NCBI RefSeq assembly: GCF_900188425.1
Contig: NZ_FZON01000010.1
Span: forward strand, 51,195-115,194
Source: Antarctobacter heliothermus
GTDB taxonomy: Bacteria; Pseudomonadota; Alphaproteobacteria; Rhodobacterales; Rhodobacteraceae
Length of the DNA stretch: 64,000 nucleotides
Reading direction: 5' to 3'
Shown: positions 16,103 through 24,383 of the stretch, piece by piece
How positions within the stretch are numbered: the stretch's first letter is position 1
Layout: the number at the start of each line of letters is the position of its first letter
Position numbers and translations under genes: made by a program
Notes under the pieces: model-generated
What the model was told of the DNA's origin: nothing
Databases searched by the model: none
Seen by the model: the letters and a program-made list of their open reading frames with translations, nothing else

Positions 16103-16780
16103 TCACTGTGCTCCCGCTGACCGAACCATTCGTTCCAATCCTGCGCGGCCTACAAGATCGACCCGGCCGCGCGACTGCTCGATCCAGCCGCGTCGATGGA
16201 ATTCTGCCAGGGTGCGCGAAATCACCTCTCGTGCCGTGCCTAGCTCGGTGGCTAGAAAGGAATGTGTCGCATGAACCACGCCGGTGTCATCCGCGAGGTC
16301 CAATAGCCGGGAGGCCAATCGGACGTCCATTTTCTGGAACACGATGTCGTCGACCAAGGTAAAGAGATCGGTTATCCGGCGGGAGTAGGCGGTAAAGACG
16401 AACTCCCGAAACACCTTGGAGCGGGCAACCAGGTTGTCGAAGGTTGCGCGGGGTATGACCACTGCGGTCACATCCGTTTCGGCAATCCCGTCTGCCGAGT
16501 ATTCCTCGAAGGCGAGCATGCAGGCCGTCGTCAATACGCAGCTTTCGCCGGCATGAACGCGATAGAGAAAGACCTCGCGCCCGGTTTCTGACCGTTGCTG
16601 AACCCGGACGGAGCCATCCAGCAGCAGCAGCAAGTTGTCTGCGGACTGACCGGGCGCAAAGACCTGCGTGCCGGCCGGAACACTTGCGATCTGGCTACCT
16701 CTCGCCAATTCCGCCCGAATGTCCGCAGGGAGCCGTTTCAGGCCCTCGAAACGGTCGATCCAGCTTTCGTCCTTGACCAT
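16103..16780 (-). CDS. Crp/Fnr-family transcriptional regulator
   Basis: The 225-aa protein starts at ATG 16780 (GGAG upstream); a longer frame would overlap the peroxiredoxin gene. The N-terminal cyclic-nucleotide-type beta-roll (VFAPGQSADNLLLLLDGSVR) has no FNR-like cysteine cluster at the N-terminus. The C-terminal winged helix carries the recognition region HSFLATELGTAREVISRTLA. It follows the peroxiredoxin gene by 67 bp and could be co-transcribed. The single Cys pair region VLTTAC lies in the sensor domain. It may control nearby redox or respiratory genes; that is inference from location. Confidence 0.88.
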   Translation of the reverse strand: MVKDESWIDRFEGLKRLPADIRAELARGSQIASVPAGTQVFAPGQSADNLLLLLDGSVRVQQRSETGREVFLYRVHAGESCVLTTACMLAFEEYSADGIAETDVTAVVIPRATFDNLVARSKVFREFVFTAYSRRITDLFTLVDDIVFQKMDVRLASRLLDLADDTGVVHATHSFLATELGTAREVISRTLAEFHRRGWIEQSRGRVDLVGRAGLERMVRSAGAQ

Positions 16781-16847
16781 CTTGTCCACTCCAATCACCC
16801 CGCGGTTCCCGACGCGGCAAATGCCCGCCGCGCCGGAAAAGATCAGG

Positions 16848-17507
16848 TCACAGGGACCTGGTCGAGAAATACCAGTCCTTGGTTTTATAGCCTTCGCCCA
16901 TGCGCGTCTCGGCTTCAACCGTGGTTTGAGGGGTGGGCACGATCACGTCCTCTCCGGGGTGCCAGTTTTCCGGTGTTGCCACCTTGTACATCTCGGAGGT
17001 CTGGAGCGCCTGCACCAGCCGCAGGAATTCATCGACCGAACGGCCGTTGGTCATCGGATAGTAGACCATGGCCCGCAGCACGCCATCGGGGTCGATCACA
17101 AAGGTTGCGCGCACTGCCTGGGTGTCCGATGCACCGGGTTGCACCATGCCGTAGGCCTGCGCCACCTTCATGTCGAGGTCGGCGATGATCGGGAAATTGA
17201 TGTCGACGCCGAAATTCTCCTTGATCGAACGGACCCAGGCGATGTGGGCATAGTGGCTGTCGATCGACAGGCCCAAGAGGTTTGTGTCCAGTTTGGCGAA
17301 GTCGTCTGCGCGATTGGCAAATGCGGTGAATTCGGTCGTGCAGACCGGGGTGAAATCTGCCGGGTGCGAGAATAGGATCAGCCATTTGCCGCGATAGTCG
17401 GCCAGCGACTTGGTGCCGTGGGTTGTCAGCGCGGTGAAATCCGGCGCGGGTTCATTCAGGCGGGGCAGGGCGATGGCAGGGGTCTGGATTGGGTCGTGGG
17501 CGCTCAT
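16848..17507 (-). CDS. 1-Cys peroxiredoxin (Prx6 type)
   Basis: The 219-aa protein starts at ATG 17507 with AAGGAG. The active site FSHPADFTPVCTTEF holds peroxidatic Cys56, which is the only cysteine in the protein, so recycling must use an external thiol. Length and the long C-terminal dimer domain (ENWHPGEDVIVPTPQ) match Prx6/AhpC2-like enzymes that reduce hydrogen peroxide and organic hydroperoxides. It is divergent from an OxyR-like regulator across a 100-bp promoter region, which suggests peroxide-inducible control. Confidence 0.95.
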   Translation of the reverse strand: MSAHDPIQTPAIALPRLNEPAPDFTALTTHGTKSLADYRGKWLILFSHPADFTPVCTTEFTAFANRADDFAKLDTNLLGLSIDSHYAHIAWVRSIKENFGVDINFPIIADLDMKVAQAYGMVQPGASDTQAVRATFVIDPDGVLRAMVYYPMTNGRSVDEFLRLVQALQTSEMYKVATPENWHPGEDVIVPTPQTTVEAETRMGEGYKTKDWYFSTRSL

Positions 17508-17554
17508 CTCAAGTCTCCTTGTTTGTGATGAGATAGAGATGCGTCTTTGGTCCT

Positions 17555-17603
17555 TATAATTGAAATTGATTGATTGATCTTTTGTCATTCAGTAGATCAA
17601 TCA
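17555..17603. promoter_or_regulatory. prx / oxyR-like divergent promoter with inverted repeat
   Basis: TGATTGATC (17571-17579) and GATCAATCA (17595-17603) form a perfect 9-bp inverted repeat with a 15-nt spacer between the divergent genes, of the size a LysR dimer pair could span. TATAAT occurs at 17555-17560. Binding by the adjacent OxyR-like protein is inferred. Confidence 0.55.
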
Positions 17604-17607
17604 CGAG

Positions 17608-18522
17608 ATGACCACAGTCCGCCAGCTTCGCTTTCTTGCCGCCCTTGCAGACACGCAAAATTTCTCGCGTGCGGCTGAGGCTTGTCATGTCACGCAGCCG
17701 ACCTTGTCGAGCGGGCTCAAGGAGTTGGAGGCACGGCTGGGCGTGCAGGTGGCCGAACGCAGCAAGCATTCAGTCCTGATGACCCCGGTGGGCATCGAAT
17801 TGGCAGAGCGCGCGCGCGACATCCTTGCCCGAGTGCAGGATTTCGAGGACCGGGCCGCGCGTGAGGCCACTGCCGGTGCAACGCAGTTGCGTTTGGGCAG
17901 CATCCCGACGGTCGGCCCCTTCCTGATGCCGCGGGCCATGCCGCTGCTGCGCGCGGCCTTTCCCGAAATGGCGCTTTATCTGCGCGAGGAACTGACGGAT
18001 TCGTTGATTGCCGGACTGGTCAGCGGACGGCTGGACCTGATCCTGATCGCCCGACCCTACGATCTGCCACCTCAGGTGGTGTCGGAAGAACTGTTCAGTG
18101 ACGGCTACCGGCTGGCGACCCCCATGACCCACCCGCTGGCCAATCAGGAGACGGTGTCGGGGGAGGATCTCGCCGAACGGCCTTTGCTGCTACTGGAGCG
18201 CGGGCATTGCCTGCAACGCCATGCATTGTCGAGTTTTCCCGCTGTTCGGCTGGATGAAGATCAGAGCTTTGCCGCGACCTCGCTGCCGACGTTGATTGCG
18301 ATGGTGGAAGAGGGACTTGGGATCACGCTGCTGCCGCAACTTGCGCTCGATGCGGGCGCCACGCGGGGACATCAGGTGCAATTGACAGATCTTCCGCAGG
18401 CCTGTCCACGGCAGGTGGGTCTGGCTTGGCGTCGGTCGTCGGCGCAGGCGGGTCTCTTTCGTGCGGTCGCAAGGGAGTTGCGCCGGGCGCGACAGGGACT
18501 GGAAGACGCTGCCACGGTGTGA
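17608..18522 (+). CDS. OxyR-like LysR-family regulator
   Basis: The 304-aa protein has an N-terminal winged helix (FSRAAEACHVTQPTLSSGLK) and a periplasmic-binding-like effector domain. ERGHCLQRH matches the region around the first redox Cys of E. coli OxyR (here Cys201). The position of the second redox Cys, nine residues on, is Phe210, so a classical intramolecular disulfide there cannot form. A Cys occurs later in QACPRQ. It is divergent from a 1-Cys peroxiredoxin and probably activates it upon oxidation. Confidence 0.88.
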   Translation: MTTVRQLRFLAALADTQNFSRAAEACHVTQPTLSSGLKELEARLGVQVAERSKHSVLMTPVGIELAERARDILARVQDFEDRAAREATAGATQLRLGSIPTVGPFLMPRAMPLLRAAFPEMALYLREELTDSLIAGLVSGRLDLILIARPYDLPPQVVSEELFSDGYRLATPMTHPLANQETVSGEDLAERPLLLLERGHCLQRHALSSFPAVRLDEDQSFAATSLPTLIAMVEEGLGITLLPQLALDAGATRGHQVQLTDLPQACPRQVGLAWRRSSAQAGLFRAVARELRRARQGLEDAATV

Positions 18523-18591
18523 CCGCGCGGCGATGTGCTCAGGTGCAACGGGCGGTCGTCGTCTCCAGTTGGGGCACACGCGGCGTCTTTG

Positions 18592-18846
18592 TCAGGGTTG
18601 AGCCCGCCCTTTGCCGGGGACAACCAATCTGCGCAGCACACGGCGCACGAAGGGCGCGACCATCAGGACAGTCGGAAAGGCGAGAGCCCATGACGACAGC
18701 CAGGCGGACAGCCAGCTCCAGATGAATCCCGGAACAAGCCCGGTCGCCAGGACCGTCGAAAGACCCGAGATCAAGAAGGACATGAAACACGACAACAGCA
18801 AGCCAAAGGCGATGTGCTCAAACCGTGGCGGAATGAAGGGGCGCAT
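18592..18846 (-). CDS. DUF2798 small membrane protein
   Basis: The 84-aa protein has two hydrophobic segments (FGLLLSCFMSFLISGLSTVL and a second around WALAFPTVLMVAPFV) and the typical ending VRRVLRRLV. This pattern matches DUF2798, small inner-membrane proteins of unknown function. It is convergent with the OxyR-like gene. The region up to 18982 has no gene; an imperfect hairpin with flanking AAAA/TTTT near 18917-18955 may terminate the ferritin-like gene. Confidence 0.8.
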   Translation of the reverse strand: MRPFIPPRFEHIAFGLLLSCFMSFLISGLSTVLATGLVPGFIWSWLSAWLSSWALAFPTVLMVAPFVRRVLRRLVVPGKGRAQP

Positions 18847-18982
18847 GGGGGACTCTTGGACTATGGGGCAGGCCGCGCCAGTGGGCGGGGCCTGTCGTTA
18901 TGAATGGGTTGATCGGAAAACGCTCCACCCGGGCTGACAGCGGGGCGCTTTTGGTCTGCATTGGCTTTGGCTCGTGCCCGCG

Positions 18983-19468
18983 TCAGACGTCGGTTTCGTC
19001 GCCGAACGAAATCAGCTTGGCGCTGTAGGTTTTCTCTCCCAGACGTTCGATCAGGTCGAGTTGCAGTTCCAGCCAGCCCTTGTGGCCTTCTTCGTCCAGC
19101 ACGATCTTTTCGAATAGAGTACGGGTGCCGATGTCGCCCAGCTCGGCCGCGTGCATGGCCGCCTTGGAATAGTAGGCAATGGCCTCTTCCTCATCCGCGA
19201 GGTCGCCCTTGAACATGGCGGGCAGCGTCTCGGCTGCGGCGGGTGTCTTGTCAAAGCCCAGCTCTGGTTTGGCCTTGAGGAACATCAGCCGTTCCATGAA
19301 CAGGTCGGAATGGCCCAGTTCCTCGGTCATTTCCTCGCGCATCTGGGCGGCCAGTTTTGTCAGGCCCCAGTCCTCAAGCGTATGCGCATGAAGCTGGTAC
19401 TGATGCGCTGCGGTCATTTCCATTTTCACGGCACGTTGCAGGTATTCGATGAGCTTTTCGTTGGACAT
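18983..19468 (-). CDS. Bacterioferritin-like diiron protein lacking the haem ligand
   Basis: The 161-aa four-helix ferritin-like protein has the ferroxidase residues in bacterioferritin spacing: Glu17, Glu50, His53, Glu93/94, Glu126/127 and His129. The usual haem-ligating Met (Met52 in E. coli Bfr) is replaced by Leu51 in EELGHSD, so it probably does not bind haem. It would oxidise and store iron and so limit Fenton chemistry. It lies downstream of the DUF5368 and SQR-like genes, probably in one operon, near peroxide-defence genes. Confidence 0.88.
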   Translation of the reverse strand: MSNEKLIEYLQRAVKMEMTAAHQYQLHAHTLEDWGLTKLAAQMREEMTEELGHSDLFMERLMFLKAKPELGFDKTPAAAETLPAMFKGDLADEEEAIAYYSKAAMHAAELGDIGTRTLFEKIVLDEEGHKGWLELQLDLIERLGEKTYSAKLISFGDETDV

Positions 19469-19516
19469 GGTCGGTCTCCTATTGCGTTGGCCATCAGGCT
19501 TTGGGGAGGGCGGCGG

Positions 19517-19882
19517 TCAGTCATGCTCGCCTTTGGTCCGGCCACTGCCGATCAGCGCCTCTGCGGTGTAGACAAGGATCGCCATGCCCACGGCCCCGGC
19601 CGCAGCCACGCCCATCAGGACGATGATATCCACCGGTCCGCCCATGTCAGACAGGTGCGAATGGGTCATTGCCATCACGAACCAGACCGCCGCGACGGCG
19701 CCGACAGGCATGGACAGTTGCGCCAGCAAGAACTTCTTCCAGCTCACCGATCGGTCGCGGATCAGGACAAAGAGATAGCCTAGCGTCACGATCCCTGCGA
19801 CGGCGACCATGACCCAAAACAGGCCACGGCCGAAAATCTCCTCAAAGACGGCAAGCAGGGTGCCAAAAGTCATGTCTTTCAT
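19517..19882 (-). CDS. DUF5368 membrane protein
   Basis: The 121-aa protein starts MKDMTFGTLLAVFEEIFGRG and has three hydrophobic segments (about 20-42, 52-72, 82-106). This matches DUF5368, which I know only as a family of unknown function in Rhodobacteraceae. It starts 12 nt after the SQR-like gene, so co-expression is likely and a role with sulfide or quinone metabolism is possible but unproven. Confidence 0.78.
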   Translation of the reverse strand: MKDMTFGTLLAVFEEIFGRGLFWVMVAVAGIVTLGYLFVLIRDRSVSWKKFLLAQLSMPVGAVAAVWFVMAMTHSHLSDMGGPVDIIVLMGVAAAGAVGMAILVYTAEALIGSGRTKGEHD

Positions 19883-19894
19883 GTCGGGTCCTCC

Positions 19895-21196
19895 TCAGGC
19901 GTCGCCGCGCAGCATGGCGTTGTAGGTGGCCTTCAGCGCCACTTCCTTCATCAGCCAGCTGATCCAGAGTTCCTCCAGCGGCGCGATGATGCCGGGGAAG
20001 GAGGGAACAAGATTGTTGTGGTAGTCAAATTCGACCAGCATGGCGCGGCCGATCCGGGTGATCATCGGGCAAGAGGTATAGCCATCGTAGCTGGCGGTGC
20101 CTTCCTTGCCCTGAATGCCGGCGATGATGTGATCCTCGACCACCGGCACCTGCCATTTCACGCTTGCCGCTGTCTTGCCCTTGGGCACGCCCGCCACGTC
20201 GCCCAGGGCGAAAATCTCCGGGTGGCGCAGGTGGCGCAGGGTTTGCATGTCGGCCTCGACCCAGCCCTGATCTGTCCACTTGTCAGCCCAGCTGAGGCCA
20301 GAGGCGCGGATGAAATCGGGCGCGCGCTGGGGCGGGATGACGTGCAGGTAGTCGTAGTCGACGTCCTCGGTGCCGGTTTCGGTGGCAAACGTGGCGCGCT
20401 TCTTGCCTGCATCCACCGCAGTGAGGGTGCGTTTCATCATCGTGTCGACGCCGCGATCCTCAAACAGCATCCGCACCTTTTCGGCTACGATGGGCACGCC
20501 GAAAAGCGACGCCTGCGGCGCAGCGTAGACCATGTTCATCTTGCCCGCGTTGCCCGCACGGCGGGCAATGTCGTCAATCAGAAAGGTATGTTTCAGCGGC
20601 GCGCCAGCGCATTTCATCTCTGTCGCGGGGCGGGTGAAAATCCCGGTGCCGCCGTCTTCGGTGAACTTTTGCGCCGCTTTCCATGTGCGTGCGGCGTGGT
20701 CCGGCCCCCCGTAGAGCGCGCCAATGCCGTTTTCGCCGATCATGTCGGTCGAAAAGCCGTCGATGGCCGCATAATCAAGAACCAATCCGGGGGCGAGAAC
20801 CAGCCAGTCATAGGTGACGGTCTGGCCGTTCTCTGTCTCCAGCGTCTTGGCATCGGCGTTCACCGACGCGACCTTTTCAGCGACCCATTCAATGTCCCGT
20901 GGCAGCCAATGGCTTTCGTCCGAGGTGACATAGCTGGCTGGTTTCAAGCCAGTTGCCACAAGTGTCAGGCCGGGCTGATACAGATGCGTCGTGCGTGGGT
21001 CGATGATGGTGATCCGCGCGCCCTTGAGCCGTCGTGTCAGCCGGTTGGCCAGCGCGGTGCCTGCAGCGCCCGCGCCGACGATGACGATATGGGCCGAGGT
21101 TGCCACCTGTGCCCGCGCCGGTCCGGCGGCGGTCAGCGGCACCGAGGCCGCAGCGCCACCAAGGGCGGCGAGGCTCAGGAATTCTCTGCGTTTCAT
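19895..21196 (-). CDS. Tat-exported sulfide:quinone-oxidoreductase-like flavoprotein
   Basis: The 433-aa protein begins MKRREFLSLAALGG, a twin-arginine leader ending near ARAQV. The FAD-binding site is IVIVGAGAAGTALANRL (about 37-53) and the second dinucleotide-type site EIFALGDVAGVP. Conserved cysteines are Cys196 (MKCAGAPLK) and one near 374 (TSCPMITR), as in SQR and flavocytochrome-c-type enzymes. It would oxidise sulfide, or a related sulfur compound, and pass electrons to quinone at the outer face of the inner membrane. It is followed by DUF5368 and ferritin-like genes and preceded by a palindrome shared with cydA. Confidence 0.85.
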   Translation of the reverse strand: MKRREFLSLAALGGAAASVPLTAAGPARAQVATSAHIVIVGAGAAGTALANRLTRRLKGARITIIDPRTTHLYQPGLTLVATGLKPASYVTSDESHWLPRDIEWVAEKVASVNADAKTLETENGQTVTYDWLVLAPGLVLDYAAIDGFSTDMIGENGIGALYGGPDHAARTWKAAQKFTEDGGTGIFTRPATEMKCAGAPLKHTFLIDDIARRAGNAGKMNMVYAAPQASLFGVPIVAEKVRMLFEDRGVDTMMKRTLTAVDAGKKRATFATETGTEDVDYDYLHVIPPQRAPDFIRASGLSWADKWTDQGWVEADMQTLRHLRHPEIFALGDVAGVPKGKTAASVKWQVPVVEDHIIAGIQGKEGTASYDGYTSCPMITRIGRAMLVEFDYHNNLVPSFPGIIAPLEELWISWLMKEVALKATYNAMLRGDA

Positions 21197-21285
21197 CTGT
21201 CTTTCCCTCCTGATCCAAAGACACGCGCGGAATGCCCGGCGCGAGTCGGTATACGGCTGTCTACACCCGCGACCGTCGGAGGCTT

Positions 21286-21300
21286 GGTGACTTGGTCACA
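21286..21300 (-). promoter_or_regulatory. Palindrome GGTGACTTGGTCACA upstream of sqr-like gene
   Basis: GTGAC and GTCAC arms flank three bases, 90 bp upstream of the SQR-like start. A near-identical site lies 86 bp upstream of cydA (24361-24375). A common regulator is inferred; the spacing (GTGA-N5-TCAC) is one base shorter than a classical CRP site. Confidence 0.55.
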
Positions 21301-21316
21301 CAGGCATCGTGCAAAT

Positions 21317-21346
21317 AAAAAGGCCGGTGTTGCCACCGGCCTTTTT
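21317..21346. terminator. Bidirectional terminator after cydX
   Basis: AAAAA-GGCCGGTG, loop TTGC, CACCGGCC-TTTTT: a perfect 8-bp stem flanked by A and T runs. It closes the cydABX transcript on the minus strand and separates it from the SQR-like gene's control region. Confidence 0.9.
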
Positions 21347-21350
21347 CCCG

Positions 21351-21488
21351 TCAGCCGTCGATGGCGCCGGGCTGTTCCTCGTCCTCGCCGGCCAGCACCC
21401 TGTCGCGCTGCAGCTCTAGCCACATGGCGTTCATGACGGCAAAGATCGCGGCGAGCGGAAGGCCTAGAAGCCAGGCAAAATACCACAT
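21351..21488 (-). CDS. cydX: Cytochrome bd small subunit CydX
   Basis: The 45-aa protein begins MWYFAWLLGLPLAAIFAVMN and ends in an acidic tail EDEEQPGAIDG. The W-Y-F-A-W-L-L-G start, single transmembrane helix and position 13 nt after cydB are diagnostic of CydX/YbgT. It stabilises the haem centres of the CydAB oxidase. It is short enough to be missed by length filters, but the context and the terminator right after its stop make it secure. Confidence 0.93.
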   Translation of the reverse strand: MWYFAWLLGLPLAAIFAVMNAMWLELQRDRVLAGEDEEQPGAIDG

Positions 21489-21501
21489 GTCGTGTTCCTT
21501 T

Positions 21502-22662
21502 TCAGTAGCTGTGGCCAGAGCCGGTGATGTCCTCTTCGGTCACCTTGCCCCAGAGCACTTTGTAGACCCACGCCGTGTACAGCAGGATCAGCGGCATAAA
21601 GATTGCCGTGACCACCAGCATGATGAACAACGTCAGGTGCGATGATGAACTGTCCCAGACGGTCAGGGACGAGGTCGGTGAGATCGACGAGGGCAAGATA
21701 AAGGGGAACATCGTCAACCCAACGCTGGAGATCGCGCCGAAGATGCCCAGCTTTGACCACAGCAGGGTGGACAGCTCTTTGCCCGACCGCAGGCCCAAGA
21801 CGGCCAGCACCATGCCTAACAGGCCCAGCAGCGGCGCGATGGCGATCCACGGCCGTGCCGCATAGGCGGCAAGCCATGACCCGGTGCGCGCGACCTCAGA
21901 GTAGAGGGGATTGGACGGGCCGTCGGTGACCACGTCACCGACAATCGCGTAACCCTTGATGCCCACGGCCAGCCACAGACCGGCCAACAGATAGCCAGCG
22001 ATGGTGACCACCCCGGTCACGGTGCCGTAGCGCCGCGCGCGGTCGGCCACCGGTCCCTCGGTCTTGAGCGACAGCCAGGCCGCGCCATGTGTGACCAGCA
22101 TGGCCAGCGACACGATCCCGGTGAGCAAGGCAAAGGGGTTCAGCAGGCCGAAGAACTTGCCGTAAAAGCTGCCCTCATAGCGCGAGAACAGTTCCGGCGT
22201 CAGTTCAAACGGAACGCCTTGCAGCACGTTGCCCACGGCCACGCCAAAGATAAGTGCCGGAACCGCGCCACCTACAAAGAGCGCCCAATCCCAACTGCTG
22301 CGCCAGCGGGGGTCTTCGCGCTTGGACCGGTATTTGAAGGCCACGGGGCGCAGGATCAGCGCGGCGAGAACGGTGAACATCGCAAGGTAAAACCCGCTGA
22401 ACGACACCGCGTAGAGCGGCGGCCAAGCGGCAAAGATCGCGCCGCCCCCAAGGATGAACCAGACTTGGTTGCCTTCCCAGACCGGGCCGACGGTGTTGAT
22501 GGTCAGGCGCCGCTCGACGTCGGTCTTGCCGACAAAGGGCAGCAGCGCGCCCACCCCCATGTCGAACCCGTCCGTCAGGGCAAATCCGATCAGCAGGACG
22601 CCCAGTAGCAGCCACCAGATGACCCGCAGCACGTCGTAGGAGAGAAGTTCATAAAGGATCAT
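21502..22662 (-). CDS. cydB: Cytochrome bd ubiquinol oxidase subunit II
   Basis: The 386-aa integral membrane protein has about nine hydrophobic segments. The N-terminal LTDGFDMGVGALLPFVGKTD and GPVWEGNQVWFILGGGA are the hallmark of CydB. It pairs with CydA in the inner membrane to reduce oxygen to water using quinol without pumping protons. It starts 5 nt after the cydA stop and is followed by cydX. Length is normal (about 380). Confidence 0.97.
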   Translation of the reverse strand: MILYELLSYDVLRVIWWLLLGVLLIGFALTDGFDMGVGALLPFVGKTDVERRLTINTVGPVWEGNQVWFILGGGAIFAAWPPLYAVSFSGFYLAMFTVLAALILRPVAFKYRSKREDPRWRSSWDWALFVGGAVPALIFGVAVGNVLQGVPFELTPELFSRYEGSFYGKFFGLLNPFALLTGIVSLAMLVTHGAAWLSLKTEGPVADRARRYGTVTGVVTIAGYLLAGLWLAVGIKGYAIVGDVVTDGPSNPLYSEVARTGSWLAAYAARPWIAIAPLLGLLGMVLAVLGLRSGKELSTLLWSKLGIFGAISSVGLTMFPFILPSSISPTSSLTVWDSSSSHLTLFIMLVVTAIFMPLILLYTAWVYKVLWGKVTEEDITGSGHSY

Positions 22663-22667
22663 GTCAT

Positions 22668-24275
22668 TTACTCCGCAGGGGTGGCCGGGATCTGGCCGTC
22701 ATGGGTACGCAGGCGATGTTCGTGCCGCGCCTCCCAGCTTTCGGTTTCTTCGACATCCTCGGTGGGGCCGCGACGGATGTATTTCAGCATCAAGCCCATC
22801 TCGACGACGAACAGCACGGTGTAGAAGATCATGAACCCCGCCAGCGTCAGCAGCAGATCCTGCACGCTGAGATGGCTGACCGACAGCGCGGTGGGCAGCA
22901 CGCCGTCCACCGTCCAGGGCTGGCGGCCGTATTCCGCGACGAACCAGCCCAGCTCTGCCGCGATCCACGGCGCGGGGATGATCAACACCGCAATGCGCAG
23001 CGCCCAGCGTGGATAGTTTTGTTGCCGGAAGGAGGAACACCAGAAGAAATAGGCCATGACAGCGATAAAGCCAAAGCCAAGGCCGACCATCACACGAAAG
23101 GCCCAGAACAACGGCAACACGCCGGGGATGGTATCCTCGGCCGTTGTGGCGATCTGTTCGGGCGTGGCGTCGCGGGGATCATCCATGTAGCGCATGAGCA
23201 GTAAGGCAAAGCCGAGGTTTTCGGAATGCGCCTCAAAGGTCTCGCGCACATCGGCCGGGGTGGCGTCACGCTCTTCGCGGATCGTCATCAGGGCGTCGTA
23301 GGCCTTGATCCCGCTTTCGATCCGCTCCTCGGCTTCGATCACCAGGTCATTGATGCCGGGGATCTCCTGCGTCAGGGAGCGCGTGCCGATCAGACCCATG
23401 ACCCAGGGCACCTCGACCGCATAGTGGGTCTCACGCGCCTCCACATCTGGGATCCCGACAAGGGTAAACGGCGCAGGGGCGTCATGCGTTTCCCACATGC
23501 CTTCTATCGCGGCGAGTTTCATCTTCTGGGTGTGGCTGGCGGAATAGCCGCTCTCATCCCCCAGCACGACGACTGACAGGGCCGCGGCAAGTCCAAAAGA
23601 GGCAGCCACGGCGATGGATCGCCGGGCCAGCGCCGTGTGTCGTCCCTTGAGCAGATACCAGGCAGAAACGCCCAGAACAAAGACCGAGGCGGTGACATAC
23701 CCGGCGGACACCGTATGGACGAATTTTGCCTGCGCCACTTCGTTGAACAACACGTCAAAGAAAGAGGTCATCTCCATCCGCATCGTGTCCGGGTTGAACC
23801 GGGCCCCTACGGGGTTCTGCATCCAGCCGTTGGCGATGAGAATCCAGAGGGCCGAGAAGTTCGACCCGATGGCGACCAGCCAGGCGACGATCAGGTGCCC
23901 CACCTTCGACAGTTTGTCCCAACCGAAAAAGAACAGGCCGACAAAAGTCGCTTCGAGGAAGAAGGCCATCAACCCCTCGATCGCCAGAGGCGCGCCGAAG
24001 ATGTCGCCGACATAGTGGCTGTAATAGCTCCAGTTCATGCCGAACTGAAATTCCATGGTGATGCCTGTGGCGACGCCAAGGGCAAAGTTGATCCCGAACA
24101 GGGTGCCCCAGAATTTTGTCATCTGCCGCCAGATCGGTCGGCCCGTCATGACATAAACGGTCTCCATGATCGCAACGAGGATCGACAGACCCAGCGTCAG
24201 CGGCACGAAGAGAAAATGATACATCGCTGTCATCGCGAATTGCAGGCGAGACAGCTCGACAATATCGAGCTCCAT
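22668..24275 (-). CDS. cydA: Cytochrome bd ubiquinol oxidase subunit I
   Basis: The 535-aa protein starts at ATG 24275 with AAGGAGA. Haem ligands are visible: His20 (TAMYHFLFV) for b595, His in KFVHTVSAGY for b558, and Met in AFRVMVGLG. The Q-loop with GWETHD-like GMWETHDAPAPF and a long insertion resembles the E. coli-type long Q-loop. It forms the high-affinity, sulfide- and nitric-oxide-resistant oxidase with CydB and CydX. A palindrome at 24361-24375 lies upstream. cydC ends 108 bp before, so cydABX may have its own promoter. Confidence 0.97.
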   Translation of the reverse strand: MELDIVELSRLQFAMTAMYHFLFVPLTLGLSILVAIMETVYVMTGRPIWRQMTKFWGTLFGINFALGVATGITMEFQFGMNWSYYSHYVGDIFGAPLAIEGLMAFFLEATFVGLFFFGWDKLSKVGHLIVAWLVAIGSNFSALWILIANGWMQNPVGARFNPDTMRMEMTSFFDVLFNEVAQAKFVHTVSAGYVTASVFVLGVSAWYLLKGRHTALARRSIAVAASFGLAAALSVVVLGDESGYSASHTQKMKLAAIEGMWETHDAPAPFTLVGIPDVEARETHYAVEVPWVMGLIGTRSLTQEIPGINDLVIEAEERIESGIKAYDALMTIREERDATPADVRETFEAHSENLGFALLLMRYMDDPRDATPEQIATTAEDTIPGVLPLFWAFRVMVGLGFGFIAVMAYFFWCSSFRQQNYPRWALRIAVLIIPAPWIAAELGWFVAEYGRQPWTVDGVLPTALSVSHLSVQDLLLTLAGFMIFYTVLFVVEMGLMLKYIRRGPTEDVEETESWEARHEHRLRTHDGQIPATPAE

Positions 24276-24360
24276 TTCGAATTCTCCTTTGTCCGCCGGG
24301 GCGCACGACTCGGGTGCCCCCCATATAAAGCTCAATTACCGAAATATGTTTTGCAAGGAC

Positions 24361-24375
24361 GGTGACTTCGTCACC
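24361..24375 (-). promoter_or_regulatory. Palindrome GGTGACTTCGTCACC upstream of cydA
   Basis: Perfect 6-bp arms around TTC, 86 bp upstream of the cydA start. It matches the site 90 bp upstream of the SQR-like gene (21286-21300) at all but two positions. It is not followed by a T run, so an operator is more likely than a terminator. Confidence 0.55.
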
Positions 24376-24383
24376 AAGCGGAC

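Noticed and set aside
15969..16274. Open frame starting MAHNLKVVGSNPTPATKL
   Set aside because: This is the familiar false translation of a tRNA 3' end followed by its terminator; it also overlaps the Crp/Fnr gene.
20018..21436. 472-codon plus-strand frame
   Set aside because: Antisense to the SQR-like gene and spans its terminator region; no domain is seen.
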